A DNA stretch of 64,000 nt, from the NCBI RefSeq assembly GCF_021134715.1, contig NC_060019.1, positions 372,001 through 436,000 of the forward strand, written 5' to 3'. The stretch's first letter is position 1, and each line of letters opens with the position of its first letter. Under the pieces are notes generated by a model. That model saw only the letters and a list, made by a program, of their open reading frames with translations, was not told the origin of the DNA and searched no databases. This DNA is from Daphnia pulex. Taxonomy: Eukaryota > Arthropoda > Branchiopoda > Diplostraca > Daphniidae. The position numbers were made by a program, and so were the translations under genes. Positions 33,773-45,817 of the stretch are shown here, one piece after another.

Positions 33773-35558
33773 ATGACTGTAGCACAATCTCGTAAAAGTG
33801 GACTACAATGGCCTATTGCCATCTGTGAGTTATTAAATTCCCATATTTTATGGATTTTTAAAAGTTGACACACTTTTGTTTTTCTATAGGTCTTCTTTTA
33901 CCCCTAGTCTTGACTGGTTGCGGCGGAAGTGAATTAAGTTGTATCCCTCACGATGTTCTAGTCCATATTGGTGGCGAAACGGATGTAGTCTTGTCTCTCA
34001 GGTATGTTATTTGCATATTTTTATTTTGGTTCATGACGTGTATTGTTTTTTCATCAGCGGTTTTAATGATTCCGTGGAGATTTACCCTCTGTACGAACCT
34101 GCCAGTGCAGCAGAGAAGATAACCAATCTGGGAAATCTGACTCTTTATGGAAATCCAGATGGACTGAATCTTAGTTTGACAATTCATGCTGTTCATGGCG
34201 GTCATGTCACTGTATACTTTAATGCTACAACCTCAGCCATAAAGTGAGTTGTTATTATTCTCTTGGATTTTTCAAATCACTAAATAACTTGTGACTTTCT
34301 ATTTTCTGACTAGTGATGACGCTGCATATGTCAGGGTGACCATTATTCATTCTGATGAAGTCTTCTTTGTATGCATTGCTGTTGGGTGGATCTACTTTGT
34401 CGCCTGGTCTGTTTCATTTTATCCCCAAATCTATGAAAACTTTAAGAGAAAATGGTGAGTGAGCCTACTATTATCTTATCAGTACAAGTTATCAAGTGCT
34501 AATTGCTTTCCAATTGTTACTGTTTGCCATAGTGTTGTGGGTTTAAACTTGGATTATGTTGTCCTCAATGTCCTTGGCCATTTTGTGTATGGAATGTTTA
34601 ATTTGGGTCTCTATTGGATACCGAGCGTTCAGGTATGTTGAACCACATTTGCGGTTATTTTATCAGTATAATCAAAGAACTTTCAACATTTCAGCTCCAA
34701 TATTACGAAATCCATCCAATGGGCGTTATCCCGGTCCAGACAAATGACGTCGTATTTTCAGTGCACGCTACCGTTTTCTCTATTCTAACTGCCATACAGT
34801 GTATAATCTATGAGGTATAAGCTATCAATTGATACGTCAGAATATCATTTATTATTTGATATCTATTTTTTAGAGAGGAGACCAAAAAGTATCGCCCTAC
34901 ACTTGGGCGTTTATCGGTGCCTCATCCGGCTTCATTTTCTTTAGCACTATAGCTGCAATCACTTACAGTATTACCTATCTGTCTCTCCTCTACTATTGCT
35001 CCTACGTCAAGCTGTTAGTAACTCTAATCAAATACATCCCTCAGGTATTTCTATCTCGATGACAAATTACAATAATGATGGGAGTGATAACGTTTAAATT
35101 AATTGTTGAAGGCTCACCTGAACTACAAACGACAAAGCACCGTGGGATATTCGATTGGCGGAGTGCTACTTGACATTACCGGGGGATTGTTGAGCGTCCT
35201 CCAAATGTTTCTATTGGCATATAATAACGGTATGCATTCTTAATGAATTATTGGTTTAACTAGAAATTTTATTCATTCATTTTGATGAATTCTAGATGAC
35301 TGGGATTCCTTGTTTGGTGATCCCACCAAATTCGGACTGGGTCTCTTCTCTGTCATGTTCGATTTGCTCTTCATCGTCCAACACTACGTTCTCTATCGGT
35401 TCGTAGTACTCTAATTAATTATTAACAAAGATGTTTCTAAATCATGGTTATCTTGTTTTCACAGGAACAACGACCCATCTCCGGTTTATCTTCCGATCAA
35501 TCGCGACGATTATCTGCCGATTGACGACGATCGTAGCACCCCATCTATAATGGCATAA
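33773..35558 (+). CDS. CTNS: Cystinosin, lysosomal cystine-proton symporter
   Basis: Ten exons (33773-33824, 33890-34001, 34058-34243, 34314-34454, 34533-34632, 34695-34814, 34874-35044, 35112-35229, 35296-35398, 35465-35558) encode 398 residues. Cystinosin exports cystine from lysosomes with protons through a seven-helix PQ-loop fold. Seen here are a signal peptide ([15 protein letters not shown]), an N-glycosylated lumenal region (NDS, NLT, NLS, NAT), PQ-loop 1 ([20 protein letters not shown]), PQ-loop 2 ([20 protein letters not shown]) and the conserved [19 protein letters not shown] near helix 7. The cytoplasmic tail lacks the vertebrate GYDQL but has two YLPI tyrosine sorting motifs. All phases agree and the length fits the family. 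The 3' end faces FAN1. Confidence 0.95.
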
Positions 35559-35911
35559 TGGGTACATTTCCCCCCTTTTTTTAATATTCTAGTTTAATAT
35601 TGCCACTCGATTTCCATTCTCAATATTCTCGCTGTTAAGATCTCGGTGTCTAATTGATTATTGCCGTATAAACTATAGAGCTCATTGGAAATATATATCT
35701 CTTAGCGAGTCCTCAACTGGAAGACAAGCGCTTCTTTTTAAACAGTTAATTGCAAAATTTCTTTTTAAATGAACTAAAAAGGTAAGTGTAGAAAAACCTT
35801 GTAATTTGATAATCGAAATAGAATTTACTCTTTGTTTGATACATGATTTTGACCAGCATAAAAATATCGTGATAAAAATTTCCAAGTTTTTAACTAGAAA
35901 CAGTAATAATA

Positions 35912-38900
35912 CTACTTTCTTTCACTATCCTTTTTCGCTGTCAAGCGACGTGATTTCCGTACAACTTTATCATTTTCACGATCCTCTTCATCGTCCACTG
36001 TTCTCGGGGATTTGCTCTTGACGGCAACCTGAGGTGTTGCTCCCATTCGTTTAGCACCAACAGCTTAATAATGGAAAGGCAATTAATACATTTTTGTAGA
36101 TTTTTAAAACTTATAGTAAATGGTGAACCTTCAACGTGGCAAACTTCCGCCTCTACGCCAAGCGAGACGAGGAAATCGAGCCACAAAGTTTGTTTGGTCG
36201 AAAGGCGATCGTTGGGACCTTTGACTTCGATTATTCTCCATTTCTGTAAAGAAATGGCCAGTCAGTTTAGCTCTTAACTTAACCGGTTAATCTAATTTAT
36301 GTTTTTTTACTTTTTGTTGGGGATTCCATATTGTCAAGTCCGGAAATCCTGAACGGTAATGCCGATAGTTTTGTAAAAGCCTTTGAGAAATGGCTGCCAG
36401 AACCGGAGGAGGTATGCACTGGACTAATCCGCCGATCGATTCGAGGTCACGAAATCTGTCCCATGAAACCAAAGAACTTTGGCCGTGATTTTGTTCCCAC
36501 ACTTTGGCGATTTCTTCCACGATTTCAGAGCTGGACCAGTTACGGATACATTCCAACCGATTCTCAATGATCTCTTTGCGGGATTGATAGAAATCCAGGG
36601 TGTCAAAATCAAGTGGCATGGCTTGAAAAAGGCTGATGAAAACATCGGCGATTTCCGACTGGTAAATGATATCCCAAAACAGCAAACCGATGACTGTCCA
36701 CAGAGTCGATCCTTCGCCGTGAAGGCCGTGTGTGTAACCATTCTCCATGTAGTGTTGAAGGACAAGCTCTTCGACAGAGCAAAGAGTGACATCACCAGCA
36801 TCGGTATTGATCTCTGAATCTCCTCGTATAAACATGGACTTGTGTCCAGGTAGATCCCTGTAAAATGTAAGGAAATTTTAAATTATTCAAGAGAAAAATC
36901 CAAATGGAGAAAATACCTGGGTAAAGAGCGTCCAGTGATGGTTACACAGCGCGGTTCAGCAGGAATTAAAAGAGATAAACCGCTAAGAAGTGGTTCTAGT
37001 TTCTGTTTCCATCTAGGCGATTGGCAAAGCCTCGTAGCCCTTTGACTAAGAGCAAATCTGTGTGCTGGAGAAACCCACGAATCGTCCAGCGCATTTTTTA
37101 TCGTCTCGAAAGCCTAGGAGAACAGATAATTAACATCTACTATCAACTAATAAGACAAATTAAATACTTCATAGGGTTCTTTTAGATGCTGTTCCAAGTT
37201 TAAGGCGAGTCGTTCGTACCAGTGACCTCGATGGGAAAGCAAGTAAACGTCTTGGTTGATCAACATTCTAATTAGATCGACTGCTTCTTGATATTTCTTT
37301 AAACACTGGAGAGCCTCGATCCGTTTGTTGAATGTGTAAACGTACACAGAACCGGCCGTGTATCGCCGCAGGAAGATGGGCAAGTCGAGATCGTCGTTGC
37401 CATATTCTTTTGAATATTCGACAAAAGCTTGCTGGATCGGATCCGTCATCTCTACCAACGTCCCCCACTGCTTGTTATCGTAAGATTCCCGGACTTGCAG
37501 TTCTAGTAGAGAAGCTTCGCCATATCTTAAACAGAAAGATAAGATGTAAAATAAATGTGATTAGAAAAAAGAGGCAAAATTAAGTTACTTTAGGAAATGA
37601 TCTCTGTGCTTGAAAATGGCTCGCTGTCTATTGATGCGATAAGACGGAAAACATTTGTCTCCAATCTTGACTTGAAGCATTTTGAAATTCTGTTGCTGTT
37701 GCCCTTTCTCTTCCTCTTCTTCTTGGCGTTGATGGAGTGTACTCAGTAAAATAAGACGAAGGAATGTTCGACGAGCTTCCTCATGCAATTTGTAACATTC
37801 CTTCAGGTAATGACCCTTGATTTTGGCAATAATGCGATCCTTCATTGACAGCGAACTTCCGGATAAACAAGGTTGACTCCGGCAGTGTTTCAGGAGCGCC
37901 TAACAGTAATGATTATTGTTAATCAGCTATTAAAATGTATTATTTAGTCAATCAAACCTCTGTTGCGTTTCCTTTTCCATTGAATGGAATTTTGGCGTCT
38001 TTAAACAACTGCTTGAGTTCTAATTGCGTGAGCAGTTTGAGCAAAGTTGGTAAATCTTCTAGTTGATCTATTCCATGAAGGAGAGAAGATGAGCACAATT
38101 CTTTTAGTGCTGGTCCCAAATCACTAGCTATATCTTTATAATCGATTTTTTCCTTTCTTCGCCATTGGAATTTTCGTGCAAACAAACGAGCGTAAAGTTT
38201 CTGAGCTTCCAAAGATAACGATTTAAAATTTTTATAAGTATCTTTATCTTCTTCGTTGAACAAATGTTGATTGAGAGGTTCATCAAAGGTAGACTTGAGC
38301 AAGAATAAAAATGTTTCCAAGTAGTAAGGTAAACCTTCAAACTTTGGCTTTGATTCTTCAGTAAATAGTTTCTTTTTAACAGTAGACCAATCTTCGTGCT
38401 TGTCTAATTTGTTTTCCGAGTGTTTCTTGTAATCTGTTTCCACTTGGCGGTCTTTGAACTGTCTTGCTATTTCCCTTCTTCGAGCAAAGTTTTTCTTGGA
38501 TGAGGAATTGAATTTCCTTCTTTCTTTTTGAATGTGGGGTGTAGGAGGAGGAGTGTGAAAAACTAATGTTGAGGATGAGGGATTAGGTTTTTCTTCTTTA
38601 GAGGGAGTTGAAGTAGTATTTAAAATGAAATTTGAAGATGGAGTGTTTAATTCTGTAATTACTTCTTCCTTGGCCTTAGTACTTGGTGGGCTATTTAAGA
38701 CTATTTCTGGAACCGTCAAGTCAATTAGCCTTGTAGTTCTCTGACTGACTTTTGGACTGCTGCTTGACGAATTTGGTACACAATCGTTGTCAAGATGATG
38801 ATTCAACTTGTAAAAGGGTACAATTTTGTTACAGGCAGGACACTCTGTTGGAGGTCTTCCTCTCGTTATAAACGGAGTGGAAGCGTTTACGGCACTTGAA

Positions 38901-39043
38901 GATGGTGTTGAAACGGACGCATCTGCTAACGGAGTAGAAGAAACTTGATTATGCACAGCTGAAGAAGGGGTTCGTTGGAAAAAATGAAACAAGTTTGTCT
39001 TTTGAACTGGTGTCTTGCTCACTGATTTACGATTGCGATTCAT
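35912..39043 (-). CDS. FAN1: Fanconi-associated nuclease 1
   Basis: Seven minus-strand exons (39043-37958, 37899-37589, 37525-37168, 37113-36917, 36857-36311, 36243-36129, 36063-35912) encode 921 residues. FAN1 is a structure-specific 5' nuclease and exonuclease in interstrand crosslink repair in the nucleus. A UBZ4 zinc finger is present (Cys68, Cys71, His83, Cys88; [20 protein letters not shown]), then a helical SAP/TPR-like middle and the C-terminal VRR-NUC domain with GFPDLTIWN and [12 protein letters not shown], giving the D...ExK catalytic residues. The N-terminus has [12 protein letters not shown], close to a PCNA-interacting (PIP) box. A basic tail after the nuclease ([14 protein letters not shown]) is an extension. 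Its head-to-head neighbour is the CDYL-like gene, 612 bp away. Confidence 0.93.
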
Positions 39044-39655
39044 TTTTTACATTCAGTGTTCCAACACTTGTCATGGAAAATTTTCTCCAAACAACTTTTC
39101 TCGCGCGTGTTTGTTTATATTTTGAAAATGCTGCGGGGCGCCGACATTTTGTCGTATTCTACGTTGCCAGTTCATCAAAAAATATCACGAATTAAAAAAA
39201 TTAAAGAAAATACCAAAAATAGTTGATTGTAAAGTTGAAAATCAATTGAAACTTTTATTTTAAAAAATATTATTTGTCTCATTGTTGATAAAAAATGCAA
39301 TATGGACGACATTCAAGCCCAGTCGTGATTCACTCTCTCTCTCAGTCACATCACATGTGTTTCAAACCTTTCAATCAGCAGACGAATAGGGGCATGGTTA
39401 GAACTACATGACGTCACGTTGTCGATTTGTGCAGTAAAAAGTGAAATCGTCGTCTTCTCTTCCCTTCTTTTTCTGAAAAAGTTTTTCACTGATTCTGTCT
39501 ATAAATAAGCTTTGCCACGAATGTATAGATAAATTACCTACTCCTGTTTAAGACATTGTATAAATTGAACTGATTGTGGAGGGAAGTTGCTGAGTGGCGC
39601 GTAAACTGGTCCCGGAAAAGGGAAAAGCACATAGGCGACGTAGGTCTGCAGAAGC
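39044..39655. promoter_or_regulatory. Head-to-head promoter region of FAN1 and the CDYL-like gene
   Basis: The 612 bp between two divergent start codons must hold both promoters. A TATAAATA at 39500-39507 on the plus strand precedes the CDYL-like start by about 155 bp and could be a TATA element. No gene is seen in the interval. Confidence 0.5.
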
Positions 39656-42600
39656 ATGTCTTCAGATGCAAGTTCAAAGTGAGTAGTTTGCAACTTTGCA
39701 CGTTCTGAGAGATTTATTGAATTGTTAACTTAATTGTTAATCAATTTTCATTTATGCTTGTTGGCTTACTTTAATGTAATTTTAACCATTTTGATTTCAT
39801 TTTTGTTCAAGGTCAGCAGCTGCTAGACCTTCATCTACCTCGAAAGATTCAGAGTCTTATCAAAGTAGCAGCAGTGGCAATGAAAGTAACACCCAACGAC
39901 ATGATTTCCAAAGGATAGGTAACAGTACAACCTATTCACCAACCCAGCACTCCACCATAGCAAACTCGGATAAAATCATGAGAACCCCAATCAATCCTGT
40001 TCCAGGAACAAGTCAAACACTAAATGATGGGAAGTCTGTAAATAAACCTTTTGGCCAACGGGCAAAGAAATCTTTCCCTCAGCCAAAGAGGTTCAAAATC
40101 CCGCAGCCAGTTCTTGGAAAAGATCCCAATCACCCAGAGATTGAAGTGGTTGAATATGTTGAGAAAGTAAAACCAATTCTAGAACCTCAACAAGTTTCAA
40201 ACTATGTTACCTCTCCTATTTCATCGAAGGAATTGCACCTTGATATTCCACAGCATTCCATTAAGATAGAAGTGAGTAACCTTTAGCTTTACACTAAATG
40301 TCGGGAATAATCTAATGTATTTGTTCATTTAAGGTAATCGCTGCTGACCAGATCTCTGGAGGTGAAGAACCTCAACAGACACCCTCAATCAAGGCATCCC
40401 CCGTACCTGAATCTGAGCAAAATAATGCATCACCTGTACATACACCTGATCAATCCGTTTTCAATCATCCATGCCCTGCACAGAGCCCCGATCAAGTGAC
40501 AGAAATCAAGCCATCGCCATTGTATACATCTTATAGAGAAACATCGCCTACGACGCAACCATGTACTGCAGAGCCATCAGGCGCAAAGATGTTAAGTGAC
40601 GAAGAAATGAACAGAACGGTGACTTCCACAACATCTTTGTTTACTGGTGGTGGTTCACTCATGGACGAAGAGGACAAGAAATCCCTATTAGCCTCGATGA
40701 AACAAGCCTATACATCAGAGTTGAACCAATCCGAAAAAATGCAGGGAAGTGAGAGTGACGCCAGTCTCAATGATTCCGTTACTATGCCTCAGTTGTTCAA
40801 ATCACCTAACTCGGGTTATGAAACAGACAAGAGCCGTCCTCCCCCAGATCTACTTTTTGAAGACTCATTCGATGAAGAACTGGTTACTTTGGCAAATAAA
40901 ACGCTCTTCGGTTCTTCAGATTCCAAGACGGATTTTGGATTGGATGGTCAAGACCAAGAGGAAGTTCAAACCAGCGAAGAGTTGACAACAACCTCCACTG
41001 ATGTTGCTATTGATCTTTCTCACTTGACCAGTTTAAACAAACCTGTGAGCCCGAAACCAATTCCTGATCTGCAAGACATCCATCATCCGCCTACTCCCGC
41101 CCTTACTCCGCTCAATCCTCTAACCGATGATTTGGAAGCTGCGATGGCCAAGCTGCATGGTGAATCTTTAAATGAAGAACCCGAGGAGGAAAAAAGGCCC
41201 CTGTCAAGCATGACGAATATCATAGTGACGAAAATAGTGGGTCATGGACGTTCAGGCCATCGACATAAAATAGTCAAAGAACATTCGGAATCCAGCCGCA
41301 CGGAGAGCGGTAAAGGTAATGCCTCTAGTACTCTGTCAGATTTAGAATATCACCCGGATTCAGATGAACAAGAAGCGAAAGATAAATTCGAAGAAAGAAA
41401 ACCGTCCGTGAAGCCGTACAAGTTTCATAAAATCGGCCCCAAGAGTAAAATGGGACCGTTGGCTGTTCACAAACCACTCAAATTGAACAATGTAGATGAG
41501 GCATCTGTAGAAGGCGGAACGGAGATCACCGAAGCAAACTTTGAAACAAAATTCAAACCCAAGTCAACACCTACACCCAGGTCACTTTCTCGTCATTCCA
41601 GAGAAGTGGAAAAGCTCTGCGAGGACGAGATGGTGCAGAATATGTTACGGGACATCGAGGAACGTGGACTAAACAAAAGACGAATTTCTGCAATTACCTA
41701 CAAGGAGTTCCAGTCTAATGGTTCAGATAAAGAAGTGCGAGCTCCTCGCCGTGGCAAACGCGCCAAAAAGGATGACTCTAGTATTGATTATGAGTTGACA
41801 CCCCCAAGGAAGAAGAAGATGTCACGAACAACTTCGACTCCTGTTGTGGATTCATCCCCACAAGATCAAGCGCTACAGCAATGGGAACCAATTCTCGTAT
41901 GTATTCAATTTCCATATATTTAATGAGCCTAAACTCAATTGTGTTTTTTTTTTCGATTAATAGAATTCAACCAATGAAGACAAAGTGGTTTACGTTCCTC
42001 GTAAACTGGCCAATCCTGCTGATAGCTCAGTAATCGTTCGCCGACGAACTTTTTCCTCAGACTCCAGCGCTGACGGGAATCAGAACAACAAACGGAAGAC
42101 TCTACATTCTCTAGATGGTGGTTAATTGCTTAACATTTTCAATCAAAAGGAAATTTCGAATAATTTGTATTTTAGTTTCTACAGGAGTTCAACGTTCCCT
42201 CTTCATGTTGGATGATCATTCTTACACATCTGTCAAAAGTTCACATGAGCTGGGATCCGCCGGTACATGTTCTAACTTTTCATTCGGTAAAATCATATTA
42301 TAATGGCTCGTTTTTGTTTTATTTTTGTAGACGATTTAGTGTCCAAACTGAGCGCCAAATGTCAGGAGGTTCATATCAGTTGTAGAGATCACCTGCTTTG
42401 TATAAAACTCTGCCCCAGGACATCTATATTACGCAACAGTCTAAATTCCAATGTAATGTCAAATAATTTAGTTATGCAATGCGATTTAATCCAAAATTCT
42501 TTTGTAATAATCCCCCTAGATTTTGAAAGAGCTGTCCATGGTGTTGCGAAAGCTAAAAATGGAAACATCAATCCATGTGGTCTTAATCACCTCATCTGGA

Positions 42601-44597
42601 CCGGATTTCTGCAACGGAATCGACTTTCCTTCCCTTATCCACGAGAATATGGCTCAAAGGCTGGAATCAGCCATGACCATCGTGAGTAACCTCCAGTAAG
42701 TAGAGCTACAAATAATGCTTGTCTATGCCAGAGTTGCAATCATTCTTTCTATTTCAATAACAGGGAGTTTATTACGGAACTGGCCAACTGTGACAAACTG
42801 CTGATTGGAGGCCTGGTGGGATCCGTCATGGGCTTGGGTGTTGCTTTGCTCCCTTACCTGAATGCAGTGTACGCTTGTGATAAAACCTCATTTTGTTTGC
42901 CGTATGTCAAACTCGGACAAAGCTACGAAGGTGGCCTATCGCTGACTCTTCCATTGGTGTCCAGGAATTTGGTAAATTTGACTTTTAAGTGGAATGGTTT
43001 GACAATTGTTTATAATCGTTTATTTCTCAAATTGCAGGAAAACTTGCTGTTCTGTGAAGGGCGACGTCTCACGGCCACGCAGGCTAAAGATTGTGGCTTG
43101 ATACAAGACGTCTTTTTGCCGGATAATTTCGAAAAAGAAGTCGTGATCCGCGCCTGTAAAATCGCATCCGAATTTACCCAGGTATGGTTCGGTTTTACTT
43201 TTATGAGTTTTATGGCTTGCAGACGCCTAGATAGGCTGGCCCTGAATAGTGGAGCTCTTCGACGTGAGTTTGCGTTCGATTTTCAATGGTACACACGCTG
43301 CCTCGTCGGCACAGACAGTAAGGGTAGACTGAAAAAGTGTCGGCTGTGATTGCTCCACAACTCGCTCGCAGACGACATCGTTTTAACTAGAAAGTAGGAA
43401 AGGAATTACTCTCATCAGTATCGAGGGGCTTAACACTTGGAATGGGAGACTTACGGGTTTACATGTATAGGATGAAGTGGTAGTAGTCGGACTTGTATTC
43501 TCGTCGCCCGTCACTGAAGATTGCTGCCACGTGTGATTGCTAGGGCATTTGCAAAGAACGCGGGTACTCGGAAACTGTGACGTAGTCTGAGCTTGTGACG
43601 ATCCTATTGGAAAGGATTTTGCGCTTTTAACAATGTGATTGGAGAATATTTGGGTCGTTACCGTTTATTCTGATGTTGACTGCCGATTGATTAGGTGCGC
43701 ATGTTTCGATCCCTTTCATGGAAGCGCAAAACTGTCAATTACCCGGCCGGAAAAGAATTTTAAATTTCATTTCGATTTAGTGACAATTACGAATGGGGCT
43801 TACTTTCATTTGCGCCCGATTATTTAGTGGAAGGGAATACGCTGGGCCCTTAATGACTCGAACGAGCGATGTCACATTGCTGACGGTCACATCGTCGGGT
43901 CCTGTCCAATCGGCTGGGCAGTCGACTCCCTCGGGGCATCGACAATAGCGATTGAGAATGGACGGAATCCAATATCTCTTTTGGAGTATGCTACAAACAG
44001 TGTTTGCAGTTGCGCAGTTTGGAAGGTCACGCTCGCTCCTTATCTGCACTCGGGAAATTGGACCGACCGTCAAGCCAAGCAGATCTCTTTTTTGTTTTGT
44101 TTACGGCAGGCGACACTTAACAATATCTTTTAAAGGGATTCAAACAAACGAAAAAAGGTTGCGAGGCTTACTTGTAAAGGATATTGGGTAATAAGGTCAT
44201 TTTCCGAGCTGGAACAACTGGCGAAAGGCGCAATCAAGAGTAGAATGACACAGAGTTGACGTGGAGCCATCATTCCACTGGTGGGTCCTGAGCGTATTCT
44301 GGAGGCTAACTGCGATTGCCTAACTAAACTGTGTTAGTGGGTGGCGACGGTCTAGTAGTGGTGGTGTGACGTCACTCGAATGCTCTCATTTCCCACCGAA
44401 ACTAATCTTAACCAAATTAATTCTATTTCTAGAGCTCGCTGGCCGGCAAGAGAATGAGTCAGGCTTCACTCCGCCGTGACCTTCCTGACGTCCTAAAAGA
44501 AGAATCGCAGCTGTTACGGCAAACTTGGATTTCCGACGACTTCCAGCGACGAGCCAAGCAATTATACGCCAACGGAGATTTGCTGTCGTCGTTGTAG
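39656..44597 (+). CDS. CDYL-like protein with crotonase-fold C-terminus (copy A)
   Basis: Ten exons (39656-39678, 39812-40271, 40334-41896, 41964-42117, 42185-42262, 42331-42452, 42520-42695, 42764-42971, 43038-43181, 44433-44597) encode 1,030 residues in consistent phase. The first 690 or so residues are polar, Ser/Pro/Glu-rich, with a basic nuclear-signal-like APRRGKRAKKDD and PPRKKKMSR. The last 300 residues form an enoyl-CoA hydratase-like domain: VVLITSSGPDFCNGIDF, LLIGGLVGSVMGLGVALLPY, SFCLPYVKLGQSYEGGLSLT, EGRRLTATQAKDCGLIQDVF. This pattern is closest to the chromodomain-Y-like (CDYL) co-repressor family. No chromodomain is visible, so the name is provisional. The last intron is 1.25 kb and holds a nested antisense gene. 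A poly(A) signal lies at 45578-45583. Confidence 0.85.
43210..44273 (-). CDS. Nested cysteine-rich secreted protein gene (antisense in CDYL-like intron)
   Basis: Minus-strand exon candidates are 44273-44172 (signal peptide, MMAPRQLCVILLLIAPFASC), about 44090-43804 (NCATANTVCSILQKRYWIPS, then NRYCRCPEGVDCP), 43731-43662 (FCASMKGIETCAPNQ), 43574-43455 (TRVLCKCPSNHTW) and 43386-43210 (CRLRASCGAITADTF, YPYCLCRRGSVC, ending GVCKP). Exons 2 and 5 repeat one pattern: two spaced Cys, then Y-C-x-C, then a GPAY segment. Boundaries 2/3 and 4/5 agree in phase. Boundaries 1/2 and 3/4 do not, and exon 2 lacks a pyrimidine tract, so the gene is either mis-modelled or slightly damaged. I do not recognise the family. 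The corresponding intron of the duplicate CDYL gene lacks these exons. Confidence 0.55.
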
Positions 44598-45817
44598 AGT
44601 ACCGCCTACGAGCAGCAATCCATCCAGTCGTCCCCAAATCCAAGTTAGATCCTTATGTTTCTACTTTTCTATCTCTCTCTCTCGTCACCTTGTCTAGTTT
44701 AAGTTACAGTTACCAAAGGAACTTTATCGGCGTGATTGTTTGGCCTTTTTTTTTCTTTTTTAAAAGATTCTCTCGCGTTCTTGTTTGTTTCATGCGTAAG
44801 GATTTTTTGGCGGGTATGTAACGGTTTCACTCCAAGTGACGTTATCACAAAGTGCGCGACGTGTATTCGCCCGTGTTTTTCCTTATGGCGAGTCGATCTG
44901 TCTTTTGTTTCGTTGAAGTTGTTTTTTTCACGCGCGGGTTGTGGGGGGGGGGGGACTGAAGTGTCGGCTCGCCGTTAATCCTTCACGCAATTTGTTTCTC
45001 TCCCTTTATTTATGTACTTGTAGCCCCAATCAAGATTTAATTTACCTTTCACACCAGAAACCGAGTGCCTGTTCTACTCCCATCCAGTTTAATTGACAGA
45101 CGGTTAATTCCCTCCTTTGCTTTGTAATTGCGGTTGGTTTAAAAACATCCATCATTCAATCCCGAAAAAAATTATGTAATTCTACTTTGCTTTTATGACC
45201 CATCCATTCGGTGTTGGCTGAGTTGTAATGGGACTTTTTTTTTCGGTTAATATCAATACAGTTAACATAGAACAATACCTTCTAACATGTATTTTTATAG
45301 TTATTTTTTCCTTCCGGTGAAAAAGTTTGTGTTGTTTTATTGGTAACAATCAGAAAGTCATGATGCGATTTTAAACCGGCTGAACTTTCTCCGTTTTCGT
45401 TCCGTTTCATTTTCATTTAATTGGTGACGTATTCGCGATCTTTCTGTGAATGGTGGCCAACTAACTGGAAACGTAATTTGAAAGGGTAGTTCTCAGAAAT
45501 TTTCCGATTTCTTTGTCAATGGTGCAATTGTGTTTGACAAGGTGTCATTCGCCAACCAATTTCTTTCGTTGTTTCCTAATAAAGTTGCGCTGTGTATAGG
45601 GAATACGGTCTCGGTGGGATGGTCGCTGCTTCTGTCGTGGTGTTATAGCTTTCGTATGATAATGTACAAAAAATGATTATGATGACGAATTTTACGACGG
45701 CACTTGTGTCGATTGTACTTTTTGTTTTTGCCATCTTTTACTGATGTCTAAGCACATAGGAAGAGCAGAGAAGAATTTTTCTATGCGGTTTCTATTCCAT
45801 AGGGCATGATTAATGGG
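44598..45817 (+). other. 3' untranslated region and flank of CDYL-like copy A
   Basis: About 1 kb of 3' untranslated sequence runs to the AATAAA at 45578-45583. It is shared with 52453-53560 downstream of the chimeric gene with many indels, which shows that the duplication includes this region. A long G run lies near 44942. Open frames here are not protein-like. Confidence 0.65.

Noticed and set aside
36331-36817. Plus-strand frames across the FAN1 nuclease exon
   Set aside because: Antisense shadows of a well-supported exon with VRR-NUC motifs.
44525-44978. Plus-strand frames after the CDYL-like stop codon
   Set aside because: They overlap the last exon and 3' untranslated region, and the equivalent frames in the duplicate differ through indels.
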